Positions 38,201 to 45,160 of a DNA stretch of 64,000 nt are shown here, piece after piece. Numbering within the stretch: position 1 is the stretch's first letter; each line of letters opens with the position of its first letter. The stretch is from Streptomyces sp. NBC_01198. Its GTDB lineage: Bacteria > Actinomycetota > Actinomycetes > Streptomycetales > Streptomycetaceae. Below the pieces are notes generated by a model. That model worked only from the letters and a program-made list of their open reading frames with translations, was not told where the DNA came from and ran no database searches. The position numbers were made by a program, and so were the translations under genes. The stretch covers positions 682,001-746,000 of the forward strand of contig NZ_CP108568.1 in NCBI RefSeq assembly GCF_036010485.1, written 5' to 3'.

Positions 38201-39507
38201 GTTGCGGCAGGGCTTCCGGCTGCGTTTCCGGCAGCGGAGAACTGCGGGCCGCCGCCGGCGCCGGCCGCCGGGCCGACGAGCAGGGCGAAGACGCCCCGCT
38301 GCTCCGCCTCCCGGGCGAGGTCGACCGTGGGGGCCGCCCGGACCAGCGCGATCTTGCCACGCAGGTCGCCCGCCTCGGACCAGTCCGTGCCGTCCCCGAG
38401 GTCCACCAGCGGACGCGTGACGGGTCCCAGCGGCGGGTTGGCGGACAGCGGCAGCCGGGTGGTCTGCAGCAGTTCGGGGCGGGGACCGGCCAGATAGGCT
38501 GTGGGCAGCACGACGTTGGTCGTCGAGGCGCCGACCGCGATGACCCCGTCGGCGTCCGCCGGGGTGATGACGGTGTTCGGGCCGGGACCGGCGTTGCCTG
38601 CCGCGGCCACCACCACAACACCCGCCCGGGTGGCGGCGGTCGCGGCCAGGCCCAGCGGGTCGGTGCCGTCGCCGACGCCGCCCAGGCTCATGTTGATGAC
38701 GTCGGCGCGGTGCGGATTCGCCGGGTCGGCGGCCGCCTCGACACCCGCGATGATGTCGGATTCCCAGCCCGTGCCGTCGGCGGCCATGACCTTGTAGGCG
38801 ACGATGGTCGCGTCCGGGGCGACGCCGGTGATCCCGCCCTTCTCCGCCGCCTTGCCCGCGATGATGCCCGCGACGTGGGTGCCGTGGCCGTTGTCGTCCA
38901 TCGGGTCGTCGTCGCCGTTGACGAAGTCGTAGCCCGCCACGACCTTGTGCCCGGGGCCGAATCCACCGCCGAGGTCCGGATGGGTGTAGTCGACGCCGGA
39001 GTCGATGACGGCGACCGTCACGCCCGCTCCCCCGGCGGCCTTCCCCGCCGCGTCCTTGCCCTTCCACACGTCGGGCGCGCCGATGAGCGGAACGCTGACA
39101 TCGGTCTGCGCCTTCACCGGGGCGTCCGGCACCACCGCGGAGACCCCCGGCAGCGCGGACAGCCGGCCCACTTCGCCGGCCGGCACCGTCATCGCCACCG
39201 CGTTGACGAGGAGGTTGAAGGCGTGCACGGAACCGGGGTGCACGCCGGCCTGCTCGGCCGCACCGAGGAAGTCCTGCTGCCGCGACGCCACCGACCTGCG
39301 CTCCGCGGCGACCGCCGGGGCGTCGGCCGCCCGTACCCGGCCTCCGGGTGCCGCGCCGACCGCGGCGGCCCCGGAGAGCTCCACGATCACCCGCTGCCGG
39401 GGTCCCGCAGGAACCGAGCCCTCGGCGGCCGGAGTCCAGGCCAGGAGCCCTCCGACGACGACGGCCGCCAAGCCGGCGTTGAGCGATGTTCGACGAGTGA
39501 GTGCCAT
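35299..39507 (-). CDS. Secreted subtilase (S8) with C-terminal BNR/sialidase-like repeat domain
   Basis: 1,402 residues. Signal peptide (about 1-30), I9-like propeptide region (about 38-135), catalytic domain with Asp169 (VAVIDSGVDYTHPD), His208 (DNGHGTHVAGII), oxyanion Asn304 (AAGN) and Ser551 (SGTSMAAPHVAGA). A protease-associated insert (about 340-500) contains an Ala/Gly-rich linker. A beta-sandwich region follows (about 610-800). The last 550 residues hold about ten BNR/YCF48-like blades with recurring (S)xDxGxTW motifs, as in GATWTQL, GRTWKTL and GTTWQQK, forming one or two beta-propellers. It is probably exported and may bind glycans or cell-wall polymer. It diverges from the TrmB/LuxR regulator. 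Confidence 0.93.
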   Translation of the reverse strand: MALTRRTSLNAGLAAVVVGGLLAWTPAAEGSVPAGPRQRVIVELSGAAAVGAAPGGRVRAADAPAVAAERRSVASRQQDFLGAAEQAGVHPGSVHAFNLLVNAVAMTVPAGEVGRLSALPGVSAVVPDAPVKAQTDVSVPLIGAPDVWKGKDAAGKAAGGAGVTVAVIDSGVDYTHPDLGGGFGPGHKVVAGYDFVNGDDDPMDDNGHGTHVAGIIAGKAAEKGGITGVAPDATIVAYKVMAADGTGWESDIIAGVEAAADPANPHRADVINMSLGGVGDGTDPLGLAATAATRAGVVVVAAAGNAGPGPNTVITPADADGVIAVGASTTNVVLPTAYLAGPRPELLQTTRLPLSANPPLGPVTRPLVDLGDGTDWSEAGDLRGKIALVRAAPTVDLAREAEQRGVFALLVGPAAGAGGGPQFSAAGNAAGSPAATAAGSAAESTAGTGVAPVAADAPGIDASGDSQRMDRIVLMSVDDGQYAQLSARLKSGPASVTVRGTDATDQIASFSSRGPSPRLELKPDLVAPGVEIRSTVPKSLWAPGQYRMSGTSMAAPHVAGAAVLLRQLHPGESPDEVKAALVGTAKPLAGSTPTTQGAGRLDVSAAADTVLTAAPASVSFGLADLSRQTVGGSRTVTLHNSGTRRLSAALTADGSATVSPRHLAIAAGGTATATVTLKAPRPAGAVEVTGRVTVTPDRGPALTVPCLLVARPLLVQATPDPGDGHTTVFVGSPVPLGGRPTITVTPPHGKATTVTAVSDSATSYEAAVTVKDAGAYQVSVSGVATTRQRLVGSAGFEVTPADSRGDRWQPVGPNSDAGEITIAPSDPRQAVLTQTGKVGPWLTTDSGATWTQLNRLPVAGGGGSVVIDAKQPDRWWYAVSGDQLRAGTILRTQDRGRTWKTLDVPNSRITALVADERTRSLTAVTDDGLLVSTNAGDTWTAYPTGVPGDIRWAAVGGDDLYLATQDGVWIRPGVVSGTPGTPRQIYSAPGDIRGVVADGSLVAAYDLETGVVGSHDHGGTWSTLLAQPWIGDGLRISGGDVFLAAAGTSWLGRDEGRNWSQLPDPAASAIPLDYDRWADGTFTIAEQTAGVYRGTTPGAGYRRIGVQGGTVYDLAVTGNTLLAGTPYGVQRARLPLDSPEWGPSGNEGRFGETVSLLAVSPRNPKVVWKVRQGSGDGTFYIYRSDDGGTTWQQKSSFQENPTSLTVDPADPDRVLVGYTTLDDAGLYATTDNGATWKALHHDTFFSAVAGDPHDPLRLWLGGTDGLYRSDDGGATVTEVADGAVSALTLDGSRLLVGGDGVRVSTDGGRSFRTADTGGLPTQVSDIIRVGGTLYAATTSSEVNGLLRGGRGVLRSTDNGLTWANISNGLQNLNAGALAASPDGGYLYVGTVAGGVHRLKLRH

Positions 39508-39515
39508 GGGCAGCA

Positions 39516-39545
39516 GTCCTACGCGGCGCGAACGGACCGGGGCAA
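39516..39545 (-). promoter_or_regulatory. Possible promoter of the subtilase gene
   Basis: TTGCCC (39545-39540), 18 bases and TAGGAC (39521-39516) precede the ATG at 39507. The AGGA in the -10 could instead serve as the ribosome binding site, so the assignment is weak. Confidence 0.35.
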
Positions 39546-39555
39546 CGTTTCACCG

Positions 39556-39592
39556 TGGCCCATTGATGCCAGTGGCACGCGTGGGCCAGAAT
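39556..39592 (+). promoter_or_regulatory. Symmetric nested inverted repeat (33 bp) overlapping a leaderless promoter
   Basis: TGGCCCA-N4-TGCCA-G-TGGCA-N4-TGGGCCA is perfectly symmetric about 39572 (39556-39588). A plus-strand promoter runs through it: TTGATG (39563-39568), 18 bases, CAGAAT (39587-39592), then GTG 7 bases later at 39600. Occupancy would block the regulator's promoter and could affect the divergent protease. Confidence 0.65.
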
Positions 39593-39599
39593 TCGGTCG

Positions 39600-40547
39600 G
39601 TGATCACCGAACTGACGGCCGCGGGTATCGATCCGTTCGACGAGTGCGTCTACCGCGCGGTCCTCGCCCGGCACACCGCGCGCCCGGTCGAACTCGCTGC
39701 CGAACTGGGCCATTCCGCCGAGCGGATCGGGCGCGCGCTGGACCGGCTGCGCGACCACGGGCTGGTCGGCCGGCTCGCCGGATCCCGCCGCCGCTATGCC
39801 GCGATCGAGCCGCGGGCGGCGATGGAGGCGCTGATCAGGGCCAGGACGGTCGAGCTCGACCGAGTCAGGAGCGCGGCGACCGAACTGTCCCTGCTCTTCA
39901 ACGCGGCCCAGGAGGGGGCCACCGACGACGTCGAGATCACCACCGGCAGCGAGGCGCTCGGCCGTTGGTTCGTCCGTCTGCAGCAGGAGGCCCGCAAGGA
40001 GGTGATCGCCCTCGACCGGCCGCCCTACGCGCTGACCACCTCCAACCCGGTGGAGACCGCCGCACTCGCGCGGGGCGTGGAGTACCGCTCGATCTACGCC
40101 CCGGAGGCGTTGCAGTGGCCGGGCGTCCTCGGCGACATCCGCGAACTCATCGGCCACGGCGAGCAGGCACGGGTACTGCCGGGGCTGCGGGTCAAAATCG
40201 CCATCGCCGACCGCCGGCTGGCCCTGATGCCGCTCTCCCTCGACCTCACCGACGTGCGGGCCGCGGTCATCCGCCCCTCCACCCTGCTCGACGCGCTCAT
40301 CGACTACTGGGAGATGTGCTGGCGGCAGGCCACCCCGCTGGACGCCCCCGCCGCGGACCCGCTCGACGAGGAGGACCGCCAGCTGCTGATCCTGCTGGTC
40401 AGCGGGCTCAAGGACGAGGCGATAGCCCGTCAGTTGGGCCTGTCGATACGCACCATGCGGCGGCGGATGAGCCGCCTGCTCGACCTGCTGGGCGCGGCCA
40501 ACCGCTTCCAGGCAGGCGTCATCGCGGCCCGCAGCGGCTGGCTGTGA
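39600..40547 (+). CDS. TrmB-type sensor / LuxR-type HTH regulator
   Basis: 315 residues. N-terminal winged-helix TrmB-like domain (FDECVYRAVLARHTARPVEL, RIGRALDRLRDHGLVGRL). Central helical and phospholipase-D-like region (about 90-240). C-terminal LuxR/GerE HTH (ILLVSGLKDEAIARQLGLS, RTMRRRMSRLLDLLG). This double-HTH class is abundant in Streptomyces and often sits beside secreted subtilases. GTG start with no Shine-Dalgarno but a -10 seven bases upstream, so probably leaderless. Likely autoregulator and regulator of the divergent protease. Confidence 0.88.
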   Translation: MITELTAAGIDPFDECVYRAVLARHTARPVELAAELGHSAERIGRALDRLRDHGLVGRLAGSRRRYAAIEPRAAMEALIRARTVELDRVRSAATELSLLFNAAQEGATDDVEITTGSEALGRWFVRLQQEARKEVIALDRPPYALTTSNPVETAALARGVEYRSIYAPEALQWPGVLGDIRELIGHGEQARVLPGLRVKIAIADRRLALMPLSLDLTDVRAAVIRPSTLLDALIDYWEMCWRQATPLDAPAADPLDEEDRQLLILLVSGLKDEAIARQLGLSIRTMRRRMSRLLDLLGAANRFQAGVIAARSGWL

Positions 40548-40563
40548 TCCGGCGCCGGTGCGG

Positions 40564-41256
40564 TCAGTACAGCGACAGACCGTAGGCAGCCAGGGCCTCG
40601 GCGATCGGCTGGTAGTAACTGGTCCCGCCGGACGTGCAGTTGCCCGAACCGCCGGAGAACATGCCAAGCGCCGTGGTGCCCGCGTAGAGCAGGCCGCCGG
40701 TGTCGCCCGGCTCGGAGCAGACGCTGGTGGCGATCAGGCCGCTCACGACCTGGCCGCCGCCGTAGTTGACGGTGGCGTTCAGGGCGGTGACCGCCCCGCA
40801 GTGCAGGCCGCTGACTGCGGACTTGCGGCAGACCCGCTCGCCGACGTAGGGGTTGCCGGACGTGTAGCCGCCCCCGGGATGCGGCACCGCCGGGTTGTCG
40901 TAGCGGATCAGGCCGTAGTCGTTGCCCGGGAAGGACGTGGCGACGGTGGGGCCGATGGAGGTGGTGTGCGAGGCGTTCGTGTACCAGGCGGTGGTCCCCT
41001 GGGTGCAGTGACCGGGCAGGATGATGGAGTAGGTGCTCGCGTTGCGGGCGTTGACCTCGGCACGGCAGGACGTGCCGTTGTTGGCGTAGATCGTGTCCCC
41101 GGCCGAGACCAGCGGCCGCAGCGGGCCGGCCGCGGCGGCTGCCGCTGCCGGCGGGCTCGCGACGGCCGTGGGGGCCGCGAAGGCGGCGAGGGCGACCACG
41201 GCCAGGCCGAGGCGGCGGGCGGCGGTCCGGGCGGCGAAGCGGTGTCCGATGCTCAA
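40564..41256 (-). CDS. Secreted S1 (streptogrisin-like) peptidase homologue with Thr in place of the catalytic Ser
   Basis: 230 residues. Signal peptide (about 1-34) followed by an Ala-rich stretch and no long alpha-lytic-type propeptide. His83 (ILPGHCTQG) and Asp113 (GNDYGLIRY) are present, but the GDSGG motif is GDTGG, so residue 186 is Thr (codon ACC). Six cysteines pair as in streptogrisins (64-84, 143-153, 180-207 by position). Either an inactive relative, for example a substrate-binding or inhibitor-decoy protein, or a weak Thr-dependent enzyme. It converges, 16 bp apart, on the TrmB/LuxR gene. Confidence 0.88.
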   Translation of the reverse strand: MSIGHRFAARTAARRLGLAVVALAAFAAPTAVASPPAAAAAAAGPLRPLVSAGDTIYANNGTSCRAEVNARNASTYSIILPGHCTQGTTAWYTNASHTTSIGPTVATSFPGNDYGLIRYDNPAVPHPGGGYTSGNPYVGERVCRKSAVSGLHCGAVTALNATVNYGGGQVVSGLIATSVCSEPGDTGGLLYAGTTALGMFSGGSGNCTSGGTSYYQPIAEALAAYGLSLY

Positions 41257-41503
41257 CGGGAGCCTCCTGGGGGACGGGACGTCGCCGTGCCGGCTGCGCC
41301 CGGGGGCGGCGCGAGAGCCGCGCGGTCACGATGCGGCCAGTATGCGAACGGGCCGGGACGGCCCACAAGGCCGCAATCGGGCAGTCCTGGCTCACCCACC
41401 GCCCGTCCGCCCGTCCGCCGTCACCTTCACGCTGACGGCGGGTTCACACGTAGGACGTCGACCGGGCCCGTCCAGGCTGCCGAGCCACCTTGCTAGCCTC
41501 GCT

Positions 41504-41611
41504 GACACGCACTACGGGACCCGGGAGATGACCGTACGCGACCCCGACGGGCGCCTGTGGAGCGTGGCAGGCTCCCGCGAGGAACTGACCGCGAGCGAAG
41601 GGGGAACCGCC
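41504..41611 (+). pseudogene. C-terminal remnant of a VOC-family protein in frame with the methyltransferase
   Basis: The 36 codons before the methyltransferase ATG read DTHYGTREMTVRDPDGRLWS plus a short tail, the standard C-terminal strand of a VOC/glyoxalase protein. There is no stop before the ATG. Upstream of 41504 the frame is not VOC-like, so only the tail survives. Confidence 0.6.
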
Positions 41612-42469
41612 ATGGCGGACCAGCAGATCGAGGCACCGGAGAGCAGCGCCGTACGGACCGCGCTGTGGCGGGCGATGCACGTCCAGGTCGACCCGCCTCC
41701 GCACGTCATCGAGGACGAGGTCGGCCTGCGGCTGGTCGCACCGGGTGACGAGTGGCGCGAACGCCCGGACATGGACCCGCACCTGACCAGCGGATTCCGC
41801 GGCGCCATGGTGGCCCGCGCCCGTTTCATCGAGGACCTGGTCGCCGTGCAGGCCGACCGTGGCGTCAAGCAGTACGTCGTCCTGGGAGCCGGTCTGGACA
41901 CCTTCGCCCAGCGCAGGCCGGACATCGCCTCCCGGCTCCGGATGTTCGAGGTGGACCAGCCGGGCCCGCAGGCCTGGAAACGTCGCCGCCTGGTCGAACT
42001 CGGTTACGGCGTCCCGGAATGGCTGCACCTGGTGCCCGTCGACTTCGAGGCGAACGCGCAGTGGCGGGAGCAGCTGGCCGCCGCCGGCTTCGATCCCGGC
42101 CGGCCCGCGGTCATCGTGTCCACCGGCGTGAGCATGTACCTCACCGAGGACGCCACGGTGGCCACCCTGCGGGAGATCGCCGGGTTCGCCGCCGGCTCGA
42201 CGCTCGCCATGACGTTCATCCTGCCCACCGAACTCGTCGACCCCGCCGACCAGCCGGGGCTGCGGGCCAGCGAGAAGAACGCCCGGGCCTCCGGAACACC
42301 CTTCCTCAGCCTCTACGCCCCGCAGAGGATGCTGGAGCTGGCCCGCGAGGCCGGCTTCGCGGAGGTCCGCCACGTGCCGGGGTCCCTGCTCGCCGAGCGC
42401 TACTTCGCCGACCGCACGGACGGCCTGCGCCCGTCGAGCGGCGAGGATCTGCTGCTGGCCACCACCTGA
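41612..42469 (+). CDS. Class I SAM-dependent methyltransferase (PPM1/LCMT, TIGR00027 type)
   Basis: 285 residues: FRGAMVARARFIEDLVAVQA, motif I QYVVLGAGLDTFAQRRPD, acidic motif MFEVDQPGPQAWKRRRL and ALV-type post-motif IVSTGVSMYLTEDA. This is the leucine-carboxyl-methyltransferase-like family widespread in actinobacteria and mycobacteria; substrates are mostly unknown, with some O-methyltransferases in secondary metabolism. The ATG follows GAAGGGGG. An upstream in-frame VOC tail could extend the protein if translation began earlier. Confidence 0.9.
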   Translation: MADQQIEAPESSAVRTALWRAMHVQVDPPPHVIEDEVGLRLVAPGDEWRERPDMDPHLTSGFRGAMVARARFIEDLVAVQADRGVKQYVVLGAGLDTFAQRRPDIASRLRMFEVDQPGPQAWKRRRLVELGYGVPEWLHLVPVDFEANAQWREQLAAAGFDPGRPAVIVSTGVSMYLTEDATVATLREIAGFAAGSTLAMTFILPTELVDPADQPGLRASEKNARASGTPFLSLYAPQRMLELAREAGFAEVRHVPGSLLAERYFADRTDGLRPSSGEDLLLATT

Positions 42470-42550
42470 GCCCGGCAGCACGGGCCGGTACGTTCCCGCC
42501 GCGGCCGACGGCGCCCGGCACGGGACGCCGCGGCGCGCGGGCACGTACGG

Positions 42551-43396
42551 TCACCAGCCGTCGTGGCCGCCGCCGTGGTGGCCGCCACCGTGGCCCCCCG
42601 CGTGGTGGCCGCCGGTGCCGGATGTGTGGTGCCCGCCGGACCAGCTGCCCGGGTCGAGGTCGTGGCCGAGGCCGTGCCCGCCGGTGGTGATGTCGGCGTA
42701 GAGCTTGCTGAGCTGGCCGTGGAGGCCGCGGCTGAGCAGGTCGGCGCCGATCGCGAGCCGTTCTGCGAGGTCCTGGTCGGCCGCCACGGCCGCCTGCGCG
42801 GTCGCGGCGGCGACCCCGCCGGCGGCGACACCGTCGGCGGCGACGAACCCGGCCAGGCGACGGCGGGCGGGAAAGCCGCGCGGCCCGGGGTAGACGGCAC
42901 CGGCCAGGCCTGCCGCCTGCACGAGGGCGGCGAGGACGAGGTCGCGCCCGGCCGCCGGCGCCGCGCCGGCGCCGGGTCGTATCACGGCGTCGAGCCGCGC
43001 CACGAGCGCTCGGCGGCGCGGCACGTCGAGCGAGCGGATGTCGTTCCGGGTGCGGCCGCCCCGGTCGCGCCAGCGGCGGACCCGTACCGCCTTCTGGTCC
43101 TGCAGCCGGGAGACGTATTCGGTGACCAGGGAGGACCGAGTCCCTCGCAGCCACTCCGTCACCGTGGGCGCGGGCGTCTCCGCGCCCAGAGCGTGCAGCA
43201 CGTTGTTCAGCCGCCCGTCCGCCACGTGCGACGGATCCAGCACGTCGATCCGCCGCTCACCCAGCGCGATCCTCCCCGCCATCGCCAGTTCCGCCAACTC
43301 CGCAGCCCGCAGGGCGAACCGGAGCCGGCCCCCGCCCCGTATCCGCCGCCCGCGCGGCTCGATCGCGAGCAGCAGCAGTTCGTCCCCCATCGTCAT
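42551..43396 (-). CDS. GPP34 (GOLPH3/VPS74-like) protein with His/Gly-rich tail
   Basis: 281 residues. The GPP34 domain occupies about 1-235: MGDELLLLAIEPRGRRIR, LRAAELAELAMAGRIALGER, LQDQKAVRVRRW, then LAGAVYPGPRGFPARRRL. Eukaryotic GOLPH3 binds PtdIns4P and Golgi enzymes; bacterial homologues are common in streptomycetes and thought to be membrane-associated. The last 30 residues are almost only Gly and His (GGHHAGGHGGGHHGGGHDGW), a probable metal-binding tail. The start at 43396 begins the conserved domain. It diverges from the DUF1906 gene. Confidence 0.88.
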   Translation of the reverse strand: MTMGDELLLLAIEPRGRRIRGGGRLRFALRAAELAELAMAGRIALGERRIDVLDPSHVADGRLNNVLHALGAETPAPTVTEWLRGTRSSLVTEYVSRLQDQKAVRVRRWRDRGGRTRNDIRSLDVPRRRALVARLDAVIRPGAGAAPAAGRDLVLAALVQAAGLAGAVYPGPRGFPARRRLAGFVAADGVAAGGVAAATAQAAVAADQDLAERLAIGADLLSRGLHGQLSKLYADITTGGHGLGHDLDPGSWSGGHHTSGTGGHHAGGHGGGHHGGGHDGW

Positions 43397-43536
43397 GGCT
43401 TCAACAGTAAGCAGCGCAGGCCTGCTTCGTCCCCGATGACGGCGAAGTGGCCGGCGCGCTCTACGATCGGGGCGCCCGGTGTGGCCGGGCGTCAAGAACG
43501 TCGGCGGCGAGGCCGCCGAAGGAATGAGGGTGGGGA

Positions 43537-44364
43537 TTGTCCAAGCACCGCTTGTCCAAGAAGGGCAGGTACATCGCGTGGTCCACGGCGGGGGCCGCAG
43601 TGGTGGCAGGGGGTGTCGTCATGGCGCAGTCGTCCATGGCCGCGACCACCTGGCCCGCGCAGAAGACCTTCACGGGCCGGGCGTTCGACGCCTGCACGGC
43701 GCCTTCGTCGACCGCCATGAAGGCGTGGCGGGCCGACGGCTACTACGGCGGCGCCGCGGTCTACGTCGGGGGTAAGAACCGCGGCTGCGCGCAGAAGAAC
43801 CTGACCGCTTCGTGGGTGAAGACGGTCAACGCGCAGGGCTGGAAGCTCATCCCGATCTACGTCGGGGCCCAGCCGCCCTGCCAGACCGGTTCCAGCCCGG
43901 AGAAGTTCACCGCCGCCACGGCCACCTCGCTCGGCGCCACCGACGGCAAGGACGCGGTCGCCAAGGCCGCGGCTCTCGGGATGAAGGCCGGCTCGCCGAT
44001 CTACCTGGACATGGAGTCGTACTCCGTCACGAACACCTCGTGCAACAACGCGGTGCTGGCGTATGTGCGCTCGTTCACCAAGACGCTGCGCGCCAAGACC
44101 TACCGGGCCGGCTACTACGGTTTCGCCGCCTCCAGTGCCAAGGCGATCGCCACGGCGGCGAACAAGACCGACCTGCCGGGCAACCTCTGGTATTCGCTGC
44201 TCGACGGCAAGGCCAGCACGACGGACTGGCCGTGGGACCCCAAGCTGTACACCGACCACAGCCGCGGCCACCAGTACACCGTCAACAGCAAGGAAAGCCG
44301 CAAGGGTTACACCATCACGGTGGACCGCGACGCCTGGGACGGCCCGGTCGCCATCGTCGGCTGA
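43537..44364 (+). CDS. Secreted DUF1906 (Rv2525c-like, glycoside-hydrolase-like TIM barrel) protein
   Basis: 275 residues. Signal sequence with a basic start (SKHRLSKKGR), a hydrophobic core (YIAWSTAGAAVVAGGVVMA) and likely cleavage after AAT. DUF1906 core: TGRAFDACTAPSSTAMKAW, LIPIYVGAQPPCQ, YLDMESYSVTN and YRAGYYGFAASSAKA. The domain resembles GH25 lysozymes, with D/E in LDMESY as a possible acid. TTG at 43537 must be the start: an in-frame TGA lies 9 bases upstream, and GAGGGTGGGG provides a binding site. Confidence 0.88.
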   Translation: MSKHRLSKKGRYIAWSTAGAAVVAGGVVMAQSSMAATTWPAQKTFTGRAFDACTAPSSTAMKAWRADGYYGGAAVYVGGKNRGCAQKNLTASWVKTVNAQGWKLIPIYVGAQPPCQTGSSPEKFTAATATSLGATDGKDAVAKAAALGMKAGSPIYLDMESYSVTNTSCNNAVLAYVRSFTKTLRAKTYRAGYYGFAASSAKAIATAANKTDLPGNLWYSLLDGKASTTDWPWDPKLYTDHSRGHQYTVNSKESRKGYTITVDRDAWDGPVAIVG

Positions 44365-44390
44365 CCGCGGGCAGGACGGCCTGCCCGCGG
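44365..44390 (+). terminator. 11-bp stem with ACGG tetraloop after the DUF1906 gene
   Basis: CCGCGGGCAGG and its exact complement begin one base after the stop codon. Confidence 0.75.
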
Positions 44391-44395
44391 CTGTC

Positions 44396-44461
44396 GGCCC
44401 CGCCGCGGTGCCCGGCGCCCGGATCGTCCTCGGACGCCGGGCACCGGCCCGCGGCGGGGCC
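44396..44461. terminator. Long bipartite stem-loop
   Basis: An outer 13-bp stem (44396-44408 with 44449-44461) and an inner 10-bp stem (44408-44417 with 44435-44444) form a 66-nt hairpin with one asymmetric bulge. It insulates the cupin promoter just downstream. Confidence 0.65.
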
Positions 44462-44472
44462 GCACGGCCCTC

Positions 44473-44502
44473 TTGACATGGATTTCGGCCCGCGCCTAGC
44501 GT
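44473..44502 (+). promoter_or_regulatory. Strong leaderless promoter of the cupin gene
   Basis: A perfect TTGACA (44473-44478), 18 bases, TAGCGT (44497-44502), then 6 bases to ATG 44509. The transcript should begin at or next to the start codon. Matches the major vegetative (HrdB) consensus. Confidence 0.75.
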
Positions 44503-44508
44503 CCGGCC

Positions 44509-45030
44509 ATGAGTGAGCCGCTGACGACACCCGGCGAGGGCTTCCACCCGCACCTGCACAACGCCCCGGCCTCTCCCGCGGCCTCGCCGCGGTCCCGCCT
44601 GCACCACATCCGGGCCGGCGACCTGGACGGCGACACGGCGCAGACCGGCGGCATGCGCAGGTTCGCCGCCGTCAGCGGCCGGACGGCCGGCTCGGAGAAG
44701 CTGTGGATGGGCCAGACCCACGTGCCGGCCGCCACCTCCTCCGCCGAGCACCACCACGGCGAGTCCGAGACCGCCATCTACGTGGTGAGCGGGCACCCCG
44801 AGTTCGTCTTCCTCGACGGCTCTGGCGACACCCCGAAGGAGCTGCGGCTGCGCACCTCCCCCGGTGACTACGTCTTCGTCCCACCCTTCGTGCCGCACCG
44901 CGAGGAGAACCCGGATCCGCACACCGAGGCCGTGGTCGTCATCGCCCGCAGCACCCAGGAGGCGGTCGTGATCAACGTCCCCGCGCTGTACGTGCTCGGC
45001 CCCGACGGGGTCGGGCCCGCCGGGTACTGA
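44509..45030 (+). CDS. Cupin-domain protein
   Basis: 173 residues. Cupin motif 1 is EHHHGESETAIYVVSGHPEF (three His and a Glu as metal ligands) and motif 2 is SPGDYVFVPPFVPHREEN. An N-terminal segment of about 50 residues (LHHIRAGDLDGDTAQTGGMR) is typical of a small streptomycete family of unknown substrate. The metal site looks complete, so an enzyme such as an isomerase or dioxygenase is possible, but this is not shown. Strong constitutive-type promoter. Confidence 0.88.
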   Translation: MSEPLTTPGEGFHPHLHNAPASPAASPRSRLHHIRAGDLDGDTAQTGGMRRFAAVSGRTAGSEKLWMGQTHVPAATSSAEHHHGESETAIYVVSGHPEFVFLDGSGDTPKELRLRTSPGDYVFVPPFVPHREENPDPHTEAVVVIARSTQEAVVINVPALYVLGPDGVGPAGY

Positions 45031-45160
45031 GCGGACCCGTTCCGCCACCCAGAGTGCCGCCACGTTCGCGTAACAACTCTGTCGTAATCCGCCTGCATGG
45101 TTGTGGTCGTTGAACGCCGGGAAGATCGCCGGGAACCGCTCCGACTTCGGGGGAGAAACC

